NCBI GenBank assembly: GCA_028095005.1
Contig: CM051459.1
Span: forward strand, 201,229,902-201,293,901
Source: Rhynchospora pubera
Taxonomy: Eukaryota; Streptophyta; Magnoliopsida; Poales; Cyperaceae
Direction of reading: 5' to 3'
DNA length: 64,000 nucleotides
Under the pieces are notes generated by a model. It was not told where the DNA came from. It worked only from the letters and a program-made list of their open reading frames with translations, and ran no database searches. The translations under genes were made by a program, and so were the position numbers. Shown here piece after piece: positions 23,634 to 35,805 of the stretch (its first letter is position 1; each line of letters opens with the position of its first letter).

Positions 23634-26600
23634 TTACTTCCTGAAATCCATCACACAAACGGTGTTATTTGAGAAACATGCGGCAAGCTTATCGCCCTCC
23701 TTGTTCCAGCAAACTTCAAAAATGCCGCCGCCACCTCTGTATGTCCTCAAGATTTTCCCCTCTTTCACAGACCATATATGAAGGCACTGATCAAGGGACC
23801 CACTTGCCAGGTATTCTCCATTTGGGCTAAATGCAACAGAATAAACTGGTTGCCTACAATTAAATTATGACAAATAAGGATAAATGATCTTCTAAAAATG
23901 TTTTATGAATGGATATAGCAAGTAAGTGTATAATACTTGTGGCCAGCCAGGCTATGGAGAAGGCGCCCTTGATCTATGTCCCAAAGCTTAATGGTTGAAT
24001 CAAAGGAAGCACTGTAAAGTTGTCACATGCACAATTAGTTATAAGCAAATAAATGAGGTATAGACATAGTGTGAAGAAGGTTAAAACAATACTAGAACAA
24101 CAATTTCACTTGCCTGGCCAAAATCAACTGTTGATTAGGATTGCTTGTGCCCATCCCAGTGGGGCTCCATCTTATAGTGTATATTTCCTGGTGATAAATA
24201 AATATATATATTTGTTTATGGACACTTTAAAAAGGCATTGCAGCAGAGCAGAGTAACCATTAATTCTTCTTAACAAACCTTGATATGGTCCTTGAAATCA
24301 TATACAAACTTGTCCTGTTTTAAGCTCCATATCTGCATTGAATCATGGGCATATTAAGTTTACACAAATAAAAAGAATAAAACATTAACATGACAATTAC
24401 TTGGTAGTGGTGACCTAAGAATGATACCCGGATATGCACACAAGGCTGCCGCAACTGTATCTGAAACATATCTGTTATGTATTCATGTACAGTTTGTGTA
24501 TGACACGTATCAGATATGCCATCTAATATCATACTGTTTACAATTAAAAGACTGAGTGATTCTGCCAAAACGTATGTTTATATAGTTTATCTAATCATTA
24601 GCCAGCCCAAGAGTTTTACATGGGAAACTTCCTAAGTGTTTTACAAGGACAGGGAGTGGAGATATTAATATAAGAATGGTTCTGCAGCTTGTTCTCACAG
24701 GAGCTATGTGGGACTATTAAGATGCACAGAGCGTCCCTGTTACCATTTCAACCCCTCATATTTCATCATCCTTTTACCGTTACTATCATAATTAAAAGAC
24801 AAGAAACACATCTCTCCTTTATGGCTTTATCCCAATTGTCGTGAATCACACATGACAAAAGAACAAGTGGTCCCAGTAAGGTCCACCAATATTGGTTAAA
24901 AATTTAAAACTGAGGCTCTACAATTGAAACCTAAGAATTTTTATATATTTGTGGCTTCTACATAATTAGCATTCTGCCAATTAATATGTTCAGTTTAATT
25001 TCACAGTTTATTTGCTTCAAAATTTAATTGTCTAATTTTCACTTCAATTAATTCAGTAAATTGATACAAATGTACATTTTATTCATTTATTTAAAATAGA
25101 TCATTCAATCTTTACATGTTTTAAAATTGTATATTTTATGGTTTAAACTTTGGCAAATTTACTATATTTTTTTAACAAGAATAGTATTTTCCATGTAAAA
25201 AGTAGTAATAAATATCATGTGCAAAACGAATATATCATAATCATAAAATTTTAAAAAAAATATGGAGTATTGTTGTATCCGCATGTGGTCTTGTAGCTCA
25301 GGTGGTAAGAGCACCGGGCTGACTTCTAAGAGGTCCCAGGTTCAAGCCTGCATGCTTGCGATAGGCTTGGCGAGTAAGCGCAAAAACCCAGCCATATATA
25401 CAAGAAATGACCAGACTTTAGCCTACCCCAACTTGTTTGGGACAAAAGGCTTAGTTGCAGTATTGCTGTATCCATATCATATCATATACAATACTCGTAT
25501 CTATACCCATGCAACATAGATGATATCAATACCTTTGCTGTGCCATCGTCTGAGCATGAAGCCAACAAATTGCCGGTGGGGTCCCACTTGATAGCATTTA
25601 CTTCACCCTGAAAAGAAAAATTAAACAAACAATCCTAAAAAGTCACATTGCAAAGTTTTTGTAGAGTAAGTCTCACCCTAGACAAAGTTAGTACATATAA
25701 TAATGATTCAAAAAGCAAACCTGATGGCCATAGAAGGCCTTGATTGGTCGAGTTTCTCCGACTTTGCATACATATATCATGTGATCAGTTGAGCATGTAG
25801 CAAAAGTATTGTTGTTCCTCCAATCAACATCAAGTGCAGGAGCTGAAAAAAGGAAAGGCAATTAAGTTTTAGAATATATTTACTTGGCAAGAGAATATGG
25901 AAGGGGCATTGACATGTCAACTGTCATTCATAATAGCACAAAAAGCCCAGAAGATTAATCAATATCATAGACCCCCTACAAAACTTGCTTTCAGCCAGTA
26001 CTTGAGGACAAACTTTAAAAGGAGTATCCCTTTGTGAAAACAAAAACTTAATTTTTCTGTTACAGTTTGCTTTGTGTGATTGTTTTAACATGGTAATAAA
26101 CAAAGTCAGTACAATAGTCCATAATGTGTGTTTCTGATACAACCAAGGCTGTTACCAATGACTAAGCAGGCCAGATTGCTAGCATGTGCAGCAAAACTTT
26201 ATATAGGGCACTGATTAAGGTTTTGATGTTGTAATTATGTTTCCGAAGGTGAGATTACATGTACCTCCTGGAGTGTGTGTGTGTGCATCTGTGGGCTGAC
26301 GATAGTTTGGAAAAGTCATTTAAGAACAAAGGACAGGCGGTAAAGGTTTTAGGTAATTATCCCAATGCTAAAAAGTTGTATCATCTCATCTTGCAAGTGT
26401 ATGAATGATATATTGTGGTATTGGTGAGGCAAAGGTGAGGCTTTATCTAAAGAGTTCATACCTGAATGGAACTCAAACTGTTGCCTGCACTCCCAAGTCT
26501 TTGTATCCCACACTATGGCAGTTTTATCAACACTTCCACTCAGAAGGAGATCACCCTTTTTGTTCCATTTCAGAGAGAATATTGGTCCCTTGTGCTTTAT

Positions 26601-29600
26601 CAGAGTATTCTTCAATTCTCCTGCCATTTTGTTAATTTATATACAAGTTTATTTCAATTTTTTTCTTTTAACATTAGCAAGACCCACCAAGTTTTGCATT
26701 ATTCTTTTTCAGGTGTGCAGTATACAAATTAGAGAGCACGTTCAAGTTTTAGGAATTCCATAAACTGAAGTTCTTTTATTCAAAGTGGACTGCAGAGCAT
26801 ACCTATGTTCTCGCATTTCCAAGAATATTTGTTTTAGATTCCATGGATGTAATTTTTTATTCTGGCATATAAAGAAAATGACAAGAGAAACGTGACAAAA
26901 GGGATCTTAAAGAGACTCATAATTTTATTTAGGAATTCCAAAATCAGAAGTTATTTTATTCTTAGTGAATCGCAGATAATATCTTCTCAATTTCAAAAAT
27001 ATTTGTTATGGGATACCATGGATGTACCGTTTGATTTTTGGAATTACCCAATAAGAATTACATGAGATGACAATATGGATATCTTTCAAGTGTGTTAACT
27101 TACCATCCCTGCCCCAAATTCGAGCTTGACCATCATATGAACCAGTAGCAAGCAAAGTACCTTCAACCTACAGTAACACATGCATGTGTATAAAGTCCAC
27201 ATATTTATAGCTTCCGAAGTTATTTATATACATTTTAAATGCAGCAGACCTTAATTAGAGTGATCCACATCCATATCCGTGCAAATGCATATGCAGATAT
27301 TGATGGTCTGATGCTGATATGGACATGGATATCTATCAGATATGATTTAATATAAATATATGGGTATGAAGAGTTTTGCTATGGTGAGTCGCGCTCAAAA
27401 ACTCCTAGATGTGGCTCAAAATGACTGATCCAAACTGTCCAATATGATCTCCCTATTGAAATCTCCATGCATACCAAATTTAATATTTTTTTAAAATTTT
27501 TAAGTATTTTTTTCGGATTTTTAAAAACTGCTATTTTTGAACGGTTCAGAACTAATTAGATTAACAATTTTCTAAAATTTCAAAAAATACTTAAAAAAAT
27601 CGAAAAAAATATAAAATTTGTTCGGCATGGAGATTTCCATAGGGAAATCGTATTAGACAGTTGGATCAGTCATTTTGAACCAGATCTAGGAGTTCTGAGC
27701 AGGACTCACGGACCCTCTGTGAGTCACGACTCACCATAGCAAAACTCTGGGTATGAATATAGATAGTATAATCCATAAAATGCAAATACGAATACAGACC
27801 TCTGAAACAGTATACCCTGAGGCTGTGCTCCAGGATGAGATTTCTGATGGAAGGGAAAGGAAGGTAACAGGAGAAATTAGAAAGGTGGGTTGACCGGAGT
27901 TGGTTACTCGCTCCAGGAAGAAAGGTAGAAGGGGAAAGGAACAGAAGAAGAGGTAACACTAGAGAGAAATTTGTGAAGGGTTTACTCTATAGCTGTACCC
28001 TCCAATTTGGAAGGTAAACGTCTCCGGGCTCCCCTTCCCTCTCTCCCCTTTCCTTTCCTTTAATGAAAGGTTCCTGGAGCACAGCTTGAGAGTTCAAAAC
28101 AGGATAGAATACTAATGCCAATGCTCAGAAAATGGATTGTAATATGGATATCCTCAAACTGACTATATCTAAAACAGTACCGACAAAAAATAAACATGAA
28201 CAGACTATATATGAAATGGTGTCAACAACATAAATATGTACATGGATATGCTTTGCTACTACCTACTCAGTTCTCACACCTACATGTCTAAGATAATGAA
28301 ACAAGGAAAGAAGAGAAAAAGGATAGTGAGAGTGACAATTACATTCCAATCAAGGGTAGTGACATCCTTGCTCTTCTCATTGACACGCCCTTTGAAATGC
28401 TTGAGCACATGAGAATGAAGAGACATGGCCTGCATCTGGACTCCACATGGGCCTTCGGGTATTGTCCATATTCTAGCTGTAGAGTCTCCCGACCTACACA
28501 TTACCAAAAACATTTGACAGAATATTTCAAAGACAGTAAAAAAAATTATTTAAAAAAAGAAAATTTCTTTGAAAAAAGAAAGCATGTTTTTTCCATGAGA
28601 AGACTCAGTACCCACCCTGATGCTAAGAGGGAACCAGCTGGGCTCCATGCACAAGCAAAAACCTGAACAGGTCAAAGACAGCAGGGGTATTATGTAAGGA
28701 ATAACTCATGCACATCGCTACAGAACAGTAAGTAAAAACCAGAAAATGATCAATACCTCCAGTGCCCCTCAAGAATAAGAAAACTACCATATGTACCTTC
28801 ATTGCCTACTTTTCTTGTCCTTTTATACAAATGCCCAAAATGTTTGCATAGAGAAAAAACAGGATGGAAATAGGTTTGCCTTGGGAATGTCTCCCAAGTA
28901 AATTAGGTTGGAGGGGTAATCAGGTTCTTGTTTGCATTCATCAGTATGTATGACGACTTCATATATAACTTGTTATTATGCTGTTAATGGAATATACATT
29001 GACATTTGGAGGAAAACACTTGAAACAGCCCCTGTAATTGGTTGGCACTTGGCAAAGCCAAAGAGACGGAAAAGAAATAAAATTATTGAATGTAATAGTA
29101 CCTCAGAGCTGTGACCTTCCAAGATGGTGACTTCAGAATTTGAAATCTCAGAAGGCGGCTGAGTAGCATCCATTGGTTCAACCCCTGAAAAATAGTGAAT
29201 TTAGGCTATTATATTACATACTAGCAGACACAAAAGCAAGGATAGGACTAAAGGGGACCTGACTAGCTACCGAGACATACCTGCAGAGTCGGTACCAAGA
29301 AAGAAACGACGCTTCTTTTGTGACTTGCCTAATGGAGAAGAATCAATTTCAAATATAACTAGTGATCAGAGTTTAATAAAAAGGTGGGTTTAGCATTTTA
29401 AGAATATGCAGTTTTAAATTCTATAGGCCAAGTCTTAAAATTTTGTGGCCTCATGAAATTGCATTTGTTGTAAATGTTACTGATAAAACCTTTTTTTAAA
29501 TATGAAATAAGCAAACACGCTCAAAGTTTTGTTGTGCTAAGTTTGTCAACTGTGCCCCTGAGAGAACTCTTATTATACACAACAATTGCAAGCAATGCTT

Positions 29601-31085
29601 TTTCCATTCAGTATTGCATCCGCAAACAAGTTGCTTAATTAAATGACACTGCAATATTGCGTACATTTACTAACGCAATGACAGTTTCACTTTTCACTAC
29701 GGTTATTTATAAAGTTCATGCTTGTTAATTTCAAGCATGCATAGCGCATGAATGGTGAGGAGAAGTTGAAGAACACGTATATATATGTTTACCTGAACCT
29801 GATCTGTCTTCACTCTGCCTTGCTTTATCAGAAAAATCCAAATGCTGCTTCTCCTTCTCTTTATCTCTCTCCTCCCTCTCCCTGTCCCTCTCCCTCACAT
29901 GATCTCTATCTCTCTCATGCTTGTCTCTCTCCTTCTCGCCCCCAGCATGTCTTTCCTGCTCCCCGACGCCTTCTTTACCTTTCCCTTTCTCTTTTTCCTT
30001 CTCACCTTCCATTTTATCTCTCTTTCTCTTCTTTATGATCTCTTGTAGCTCATCCACTCCCTTTGAGATAAGTTCGAGGGGTTGTAAAAGAGAAAAATCC
30101 TCTTCTTCAGTTTCTCCCTTAAAGACAAAGAGATAAATTCAGGTCTTGGAGTAAAAGGGAGGGATAGGCTGAGCAAATTGGAGAAAACACCTTAATTATA
30201 AGTAAGTCTTTATTTAATACAGATTCTCAGCTACCATTTGGTTAGACTTTCGTATACTAGCAATCATTCTTAAAATGGAAAAAATGTTTGCAGTTTATTT
30301 TCTTTCTCTAAACACCCTAAGGCAAACTTATGATAGCTTATTCTACAGAGAGAATTAAGCAATTAACAATGATCCAATCTATTTTAGTGGATGAGCAATA
30401 CAGACAATTCCTGCATATTTCCCAACAAATTCCGAGCCAATAGCTAAATAAAGGTTCACAAGACTCACATCGCTCAAGTTAGCTTCCATTTCAATGTACT
30501 GGAGCCCTTTTTGAACAATAGTGATAAGTGCACCAGTTGGCACCAAATTCCCATTGATTTCACTGTTATTAAGCCCCGCTTCATACCCCATGGAAAACGC
30601 TGTGTGAGTAAAACCTAAAATTCCAAAGGAAAGAACACAAAATACAACCTTATACAACTATATATAATACCACATATAAGTGCTAGTTAACTAAACCACA
30701 TTTTAGGGTTTTCCACCAAAACCTCCACTTCCAATCAAGTCTAAGTTCTAATTCACAGAACCACATTTTTAGGGTTTCCACCAAGGATTTTGGTCCCAAT
30801 TAGGTTTCAAGAGCTAATTAACAAAACCAATTTATAATTTCCACCAAGAATTCTAATCCTAGTCAGGTTCTAAGTGCTAATTAACAGAACTACATTACAA
30901 AAAATTTCGCCTAGACCACTAATCCCAAATAGCTATACTCAAGATAAATCAATAAAACTAAGAGAAAATAAACCAAAAACAAATTTGTAAGAGCAGGAGC
31001 AGGAAAGGGGAACAAGACCTGATTCCTGGAGGTAGCGAAAGACGAGGAAGTTGAGCTCGGCGGAGGTGATATTTGATTTCGACAT
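23634..31085 (-). CDS. HOS15: HOS15-like LisH/WD40-repeat protein (TBL1 family)
   Basis: Family members act in histone deacetylase co-repressor complexes and as CUL4-DDB1 substrate receptors; in Arabidopsis HOS15 controls cold response and flowering. Exons (5' to 3'): 31019-31085, 30479-30612, 29793-30117, 29281-29328, 29102-29184, 28616-28662, 28343-28493, 27104-27167, 26462-26620, 25721-25842, 25533-25607, 24279-24332, 24114-24187, 23937-24011, 23634-23853. Phases agree at every junction and give 565 aa (Arabidopsis about 613). A LisH motif lies near residues 7-40 (SAELNFLVFRYLQESGFTH), then a Glu/Lys/Arg-rich segment at about 85-165, then WD40 repeats from about 200 (TARIWTI, SLKWNKKGD, DGQARIW, ASASFDSTIKLWD). 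The protein ends CVMDFRK. Intron 13 uses a GC donor (AG|GCAAGT at 24114). Introns hold a SINE, MITEs and a tandem repeat. Confidence 0.96.
25281..25459 (+). mobile_element. Au-like SINE in HOS15-like intron 11
   Basis: The head ggtcttgtagctcaggtggt, with ggttcaagcc further on, is a tRNA-like A box and B box of a pol III promoter. The tail has the acttgtttgggacaaaaggc block that I recall from the plant Au SINE family. A 14-bp flanking duplication, gtattgttgtatcc at 25267-25280 and gtattgctgtatcc at 25460-25473, differs at one position. It is oriented opposite to the host gene. Confidence 0.88.
27371..27748. mobile_element. fold-back MULE-MITE in HOS15-like intron 7
   Basis: The 9-bp duplication GGGTATGAA lies at 27362-27370 and 27749-27757. 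The ends are gagttttgctatggtgagtc in inverted orientation, and the inverted match continues through most of the 378 bp (for example gatctccctattgaaatctc against its complement on the right). The whole element can fold into one long hairpin. It is related to 63481-63853 and, more distantly, 48238-48637. Confidence 0.9.
27818..28095. mobile_element. candidate MITE beside the fold-back element
   Basis: An 18-bp terminal inverted repeat is visible: tgaggctgtgctccagga on the left and, inward from the right, tcaagctgtgctccagga. I could not identify a target duplication, and the interior has no reading frame. Confidence 0.5.
30680..30896. repeat. degenerate tandem repeat in HOS15-like intron 1
   Basis: About 3.3 copies of a unit of roughly 65 bp, each opening gtgctaattaacagaacc or a variant and containing tttccaccaag. 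Copies start near 30680, 30747, 30810 and 30873. Confidence 0.7.
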
Positions 31086-31261
31086 GATTGAGCGGCTCGA
31101 ATTGCAAATGGAAGCTCTCCTTTGGCACAGAGAGAGAGACAGAGAGATTTCAGTTTCCGCTCACTGTAATGGAAGAATAGAAGAGAGAATAAATTGAAGG
31201 TTTAAAGTGAAAAAGATCAGATTCCTTCGCTCGTCTAAATTGTATAGATAGAAACAAAACA

Positions 31262-34251
31262 GGATTCGTATCCTCTGCCCATCTTAATAAGATGGGCAGA
31301 GTGCCCATCTCTCTTTTCTGACCGTTCGATCTAAATGAACGGTTCCGATCTAAATCACTCTATGTATTTCTAAAAACATAAAACAAAAAAAGTTTTCTTC
31401 TTTGAACCGCCGGAGTCGATCGCTCTGTCTCTCTTGAGCGCGCCAGAAGAAAAATTTAGATCGCTCTCTCTCCGTTTCTCTCTGCGATCCGATGAAGGTG
31501 CACTGCCTCCTCTCCTCTCGAAGCATCTCCACCGCCACGAGATCAATGGGCCTCCTAGACCATTGGTGGCCGAGCGCTTCGCCTCATTTATTCGCTAGCG
31601 GGCTCGCATGGAAACGGGTGCAGATCCGTTAATGATTCAAGCTATCGTAGAGCCTGAGAGCTTCATCAGACCGAGAGGAAGACGGCCATGGTTCTGGTTT
31701 CGGGTCCATCGCCTTAGTTTGGTGGGAAAACAGAGGGCTGGTACGGTTAGAAAATGGATTGGTACCGACAAAGTTTGGAGTGATGATCCGATATGGATTG
31801 GTACTTATTAAGCAAGATACTGTCATCAAATGGTATACTGGTAAGCTATTAACCAGTATACTGACTCAAGCATCACTGGTTAAATCTTCTGTCATGTGAT
31901 TAGTAATAGATATTTTGTAATTAGGATGGTTGGTTAATTGAGACTGGGGTTCTTGTTCCTTGTAAATTAAAGGCTTGTATTATATATATACTGGTGCCCA
32001 GCGTATTATAGGATGTGAAGCTCATAATACAATTCATTCAGAGAAATTTTTTTCAACACTCTCTTCTATTTCTCTTCTCTATTACATTTCTTGAGCTCGT
32101 TTAGTACTGACAAATTTGTATACAAACGATTCTGTAATATGCATGAAGTTGAGACTTGATAATTTGTATATTGGAGAGATAACCCGATAGCACTTAATTG
32201 TATACAAATGATTCTATATGTTATGTTTAAAAATATATGACAATAGCACTAATTTGAGAATAATGCACTCTCTCTCTGCTCCAAATAATGTTGGGTTATT
32301 ATTACTCAACAATCCAAATTTTATATCCAGTAAGAAGAGTTCAAAAGCCAATTATGCAAAAGCCAAGGTACAGGCGGTACCAAAGCCGGTTTCATAAGTT
32401 TCAGGTACATCCAGTGAACACATACAGGAACGCAAAAGCCAATTAAGTGAACACATTTTTGTTTTTCATTTTTTTTTTTTATATCCAAGTCATATCTTCT
32501 TAATGGAGCAATGGTATACCAGACAGCTGACATAGACTTAATTATTTTCTTTGCTTATGTTACCTATTATTTGCTTGGTTTACTTATTTTCAGATTTAGA
32601 ACAGTACCTATGGACTAGGTACCTATGGTACCTACAGTTATATGGAAGTGTGGTACTGTATAGACGCATAAAGCTTGATTGTATATATTATTGTCAAGGC
32701 TTGATCTCATAGAAATGCAACCTATCCAAAAGTCACAAATATTTTAGGTACGCATGGTTTGCTTAAAATGTTAGCAGATGCTGCTTGTTTATATGAAACA
32801 ATGGTACCTTTTTTTCGATTGAAACAATGGTACCTAGGCACATGCTCTCTGGACCAATGATTTGAAAGAACTATATTTCTCACAAGGTACTTAACCAAGG
32901 CCACTATACAATCTGATGGATACCATGTACAGTAACTACTTAATGCTACCACATGCCGCCAAGCGGTACAAATGAATAGGGTACAAAAACATAACAATTA
33001 TAACACAACTACAAGACTCAAATAGAATTTCAAAAATCAATTACAACATCAGTGGGTTTAGTTTAATTTAACAATTGTAAATATGGTGCACCAAATCAGA
33101 TGCACTATTCTGACATGCTTGTCAATAATAACGTTGTTATGAGATAAATTAGCTTATTGACATAAAAAATTACATTATAACAAGTCATGCATCTAAAATT
33201 ATCCAAAATGGAACAAAATAATGCACTCATCTAATCTTAGCAATGTGTTTCTCAATCATTTCAGCGGCGTCATGAACAATCTTAATGTCCTGGGCACTCT
33301 CCTCATCGATGCTGATTTCAAAGTGCTCTTCCAGCCCATCACAATCTCTACCTAAATTACAGAACCAAAATATTGGACTCAAACAAAAATGCATAATTAA
33401 AAATTTTAAGATATGTCATTAGTGAGGAAATAATCAGGTCTCAGATTTGGAATAGAGCAACTCAAAAGAGAGGTATTCGGAAGCTAATCAAGGTTTTCAA
33501 TTCAAATTAGTTGTCTGAGCAGAAGTGAGCTTTGTTGTAAGATCCATCTGAAGTTCTAAACTCAATTTCATCAAGCAATTATTTATAAATGCGAATACAA
33601 TTTCACCAATTGAACGTCTAATTTTTATAATTGACAAAATATCCAGTTCATAACAGAAATTTACTCAGATTTCTTAATCGAAGATATTGGTATTACATTG
33701 TAGATAAAAAGAATACTGGAGATTAATTTTGCTAAATGATATCTTTGTACTTTATTTCAATCAAGAGAAAAAAGAATTGAGAAATAACTCACTTTTAATC
33801 CGTTGCCAGGTCGAGTCGACCAACAAGTGAGGTGCGAGAAAGAGACTTGTATCGACGGCGTGAGTAGCGGCAGCAAAAGACTTGTGTCGACGGCGTGGAG
33901 CAGTGAGAGTGGATATTCTCACTTGACCAGTGAGATCGGCTTCGAGAGAGAGGAGGGGGGAGCAGTCAGAGTCGATGGAGAGAGTACGCAGCGAGAGGCG
34001 CAGTCAGCCAGTCAAGTGGCTGTCAAAGTGGTGAGGCGTAGTCGAGAAAGAGGATGAGAGAGGTGACTAGCGGCAGTGAGAATGAGGTGTTGTCGGGCGG
34101 AGAAAAGAGAGACTTCGGAAGACTATTTGTTTGCTCTGTTAGAGGAGAAATAGGAGCGCTAAAAATCCAGCCATCGATTTCGATCGAACGGCTCACAACG
34201 AGAGATGGGCAGAGTGCCCATCTTATTAAGATGGGCAGAGGATACGGATCC
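31262..34251. mobile_element. Pack-MULE with hairpin terminal inverted repeats
   Basis: A 2.99 kb element. The left end ggattcgtatcctctgccca and the right end read inward ggatccgtatcctctgccca agree for about 49 bp with one early mismatch, and each contains a palindrome centred on cttaataag between two gatgggcag arms. The 9-mer gatagaaac flanks both sides (31247-31255 and 34252-34260), but on the left it is 6 bp away from the terminus, so the duplication is imperfectly placed. No transposase is present. It carries an acyl-carrier-protein exon (33227-33351) and other sequence of unknown origin. It ends 177 bp upstream of the HOS15-like start codon and so probably affects its promoter. Confidence 0.85.
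33227..33351 (-). pseudogene. captured plastid acyl carrier protein last exon, frameshifted
   Basis: After an AG acceptor the minus strand opens VEIVMG. With a one-base gap allowed it continues LEEHFEISIDEESAQ, then DAAEMIEKHIAKIR and a stop, which is the C-terminal half of plastid acyl carrier protein. Plant ACP genes have a phase-0 intron exactly before VEIVM. The exon is 125 bp where an intact one would be 126, so one base is missing in the VMG-LEE region. The preceding exon with the DSLD phosphopantetheine site is not recognisable. I infer transposon capture of genomic DNA with its intron boundary. Confidence 0.85.
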
Positions 34252-34375
34252 GATAGAAACAGCGCTTGTGACTCTGTGAGATTATTAGTGCACTTCCAGC
34301 CGTACGATCTTTAATCCGATTTGAGCTTGTCTGATCTACGGCGTAGAATTTCAAGGGCACCTAAATCAGCGCTAA

Positions 34376-34582
34376 TTAGTATCCTCTGCGTGTTTTTCTT
34401 AAACACGCACCTGCGTGTCTTCTTATCCTGGACGTCGGATTTAATCTCAACGGGTAAGTTTGTACGGCAGCATGAATCTCGACGGGGCTGTATTAATCAC
34501 GGGACATTCATTAGTGATCGGACGGTCTGTGTTTAGACACGCACCTCCGAGGCTGCGTGTCCACGCAGAGGATTTCGATTCG
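34376..34582. mobile_element. hairpin-ended MULE-MITE
   Basis: The ends are ttagtatcctctgcgtgttt and, inward from the right, cgaatcgaaatcctctgcgt, again an ATCCTCTGC box followed by a small hairpin (gcgtgttt-loop-aaacacgc). The flanking 9-mers cagcgctaa (34367-34375) and cggcgctag (34583-34591) agree at seven of nine positions. It lies only about 115 bp from the Pack-MULE. Confidence 0.7.
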
Positions 34583-34701
34583 CGGCGCTAGGTTTTTACG
34601 GAAAGCGAAAACCGCGGTTAGCACTTAGCAATCTTCATTTTGGGCCTTGAAGATTATATGGGCTGTCAGATAAGGAGCTGCGCAATGTTTTATATATTTA
34701 G

Positions 34702-35208
34702 TAGGGCTGACAGCCTGACAATGAGTCGAACTCGAGCGAGCTAACCTTAGCTCAAACTTGATTTGAAGCCTACGGGCCCATTTTCAAAAAAAAACAAAAA
34801 AACTTGATTTGAAATTAATTCGAATTTTGTCGAATCGAATCGAGTTTCTTAATGAGCTCGTCGAGCTAAATTATAGTACTTTTTATATATATTTTCAAGC
34901 AACTAATATACAAATTAATTAATATTTATCAATTTTAATATTATTTTATTCATAAACTAGTATTTTATTCATTTTATAATAATATTTTAAATAAAAATAG
35001 TATTTATATGTAATAAATAAATATATAATATATCAAATTATGTACTAATATATATAAATTAGTTAACAAAATTATATTTCGAGCCAATTTCGAGTTAATT
35101 TCGAGCGAGTCGAATTTTGCTTTGAGCCCAAATGTATCGAGTCAATGTCGAATCGAATCGAATTTTCTCGAGCGAGCCACGAGCCACGAGCTTTTTTTGC
35201 CACCCCTA
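34702..35208. mobile_element. hAT-like MITE with 8-bp TSD, word type CGAGC
   Basis: The exact duplication ATATTTAG lies at 34694-34701 and 35209-35216. The ends are tagggctgacag and, inward from the right, taggggtggcaa. The 507-bp interior is rich in gagctcgag/tcgaatcga-type words in both orientations around an AT-rich core. It has no reading frame. Confidence 0.92.
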
Positions 35209-35309
35209 ATATTTAGGAAATTGATTAGTTTCATCGCACTAATTACCATCTGCGTCATCGCACTGCACAGCGCCTCACCGAAGGTCCATCATTCAGTGCA
35301 CTTTCATCA

Positions 35310-35805
35310 TATCTAAATGTTCGATTTAATAAATACAAATATTATGTTATTTAAGTATAAATGTTAAGTTAAAGGTAACAAAAAATTATAAATGTTATGA
35401 GCAAAAATGTTTATTTTATTAAGTATAGATGTTTAGTTTAGTAAGTACAAATATTCAACTTAATAAGTACAAATGTTATGTTAATTGAGTATAAATGTTC
35501 AGTTAGTTGCAACAGAAAATATAAATGTTATGAGCAAAAATGTTTATTTTATTGACTATAAATTTTAGTTTAGTAAGTATGAATGTTCAACTTAATAAGT
35601 ACAAATGTTATGTTAATTGAGTATAAATATTCAGTTAGTTGCAACAGAAAATATAAATGTTATGAGCAAAAATGTTTATTTTATTAACTATAAAGGTTTA
35701 GTTTAGTAAGTATGAATGTTCAGTTTAATAAGTACAAATTTTCTGTTATTTAAATATAAATGTTTAGTTAGTTGCAACAAGAAATATAACTGTTATAAGA
35801 AAAAA
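35310..35805. repeat. 132-bp tandem repeat, about 3.5 copies
   Basis: The landmark tgagcaaaaatgtttatttt recurs at 35398, 35531 and 35663, giving periods of 133 and 132 bp. Each unit itself contains shorter repeats of ataaatgtt and taagtacaaatgtt. It is noncoding and AT-rich. Confidence 0.9.

Noticed and set aside
25286..25360. tRNA-like sequence with A and B boxes
   Set aside because: The body continues into a SINE tail with flanking 14-bp duplications, and the anticodon arm does not form a normal tRNA. It is called as an Au-like SINE.
29748..30038. Ser/Leu/Pro-rich open frames on the plus strand
   Set aside because: These are the complement of the Glu/Lys/Arg-rich HOS15-like exon 3.
32722..32997. 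91-codon frame on the minus strand inside the Pack-MULE
   Set aside because: It has no recognisable motif, and the sequence there is dominated by ggtac words.
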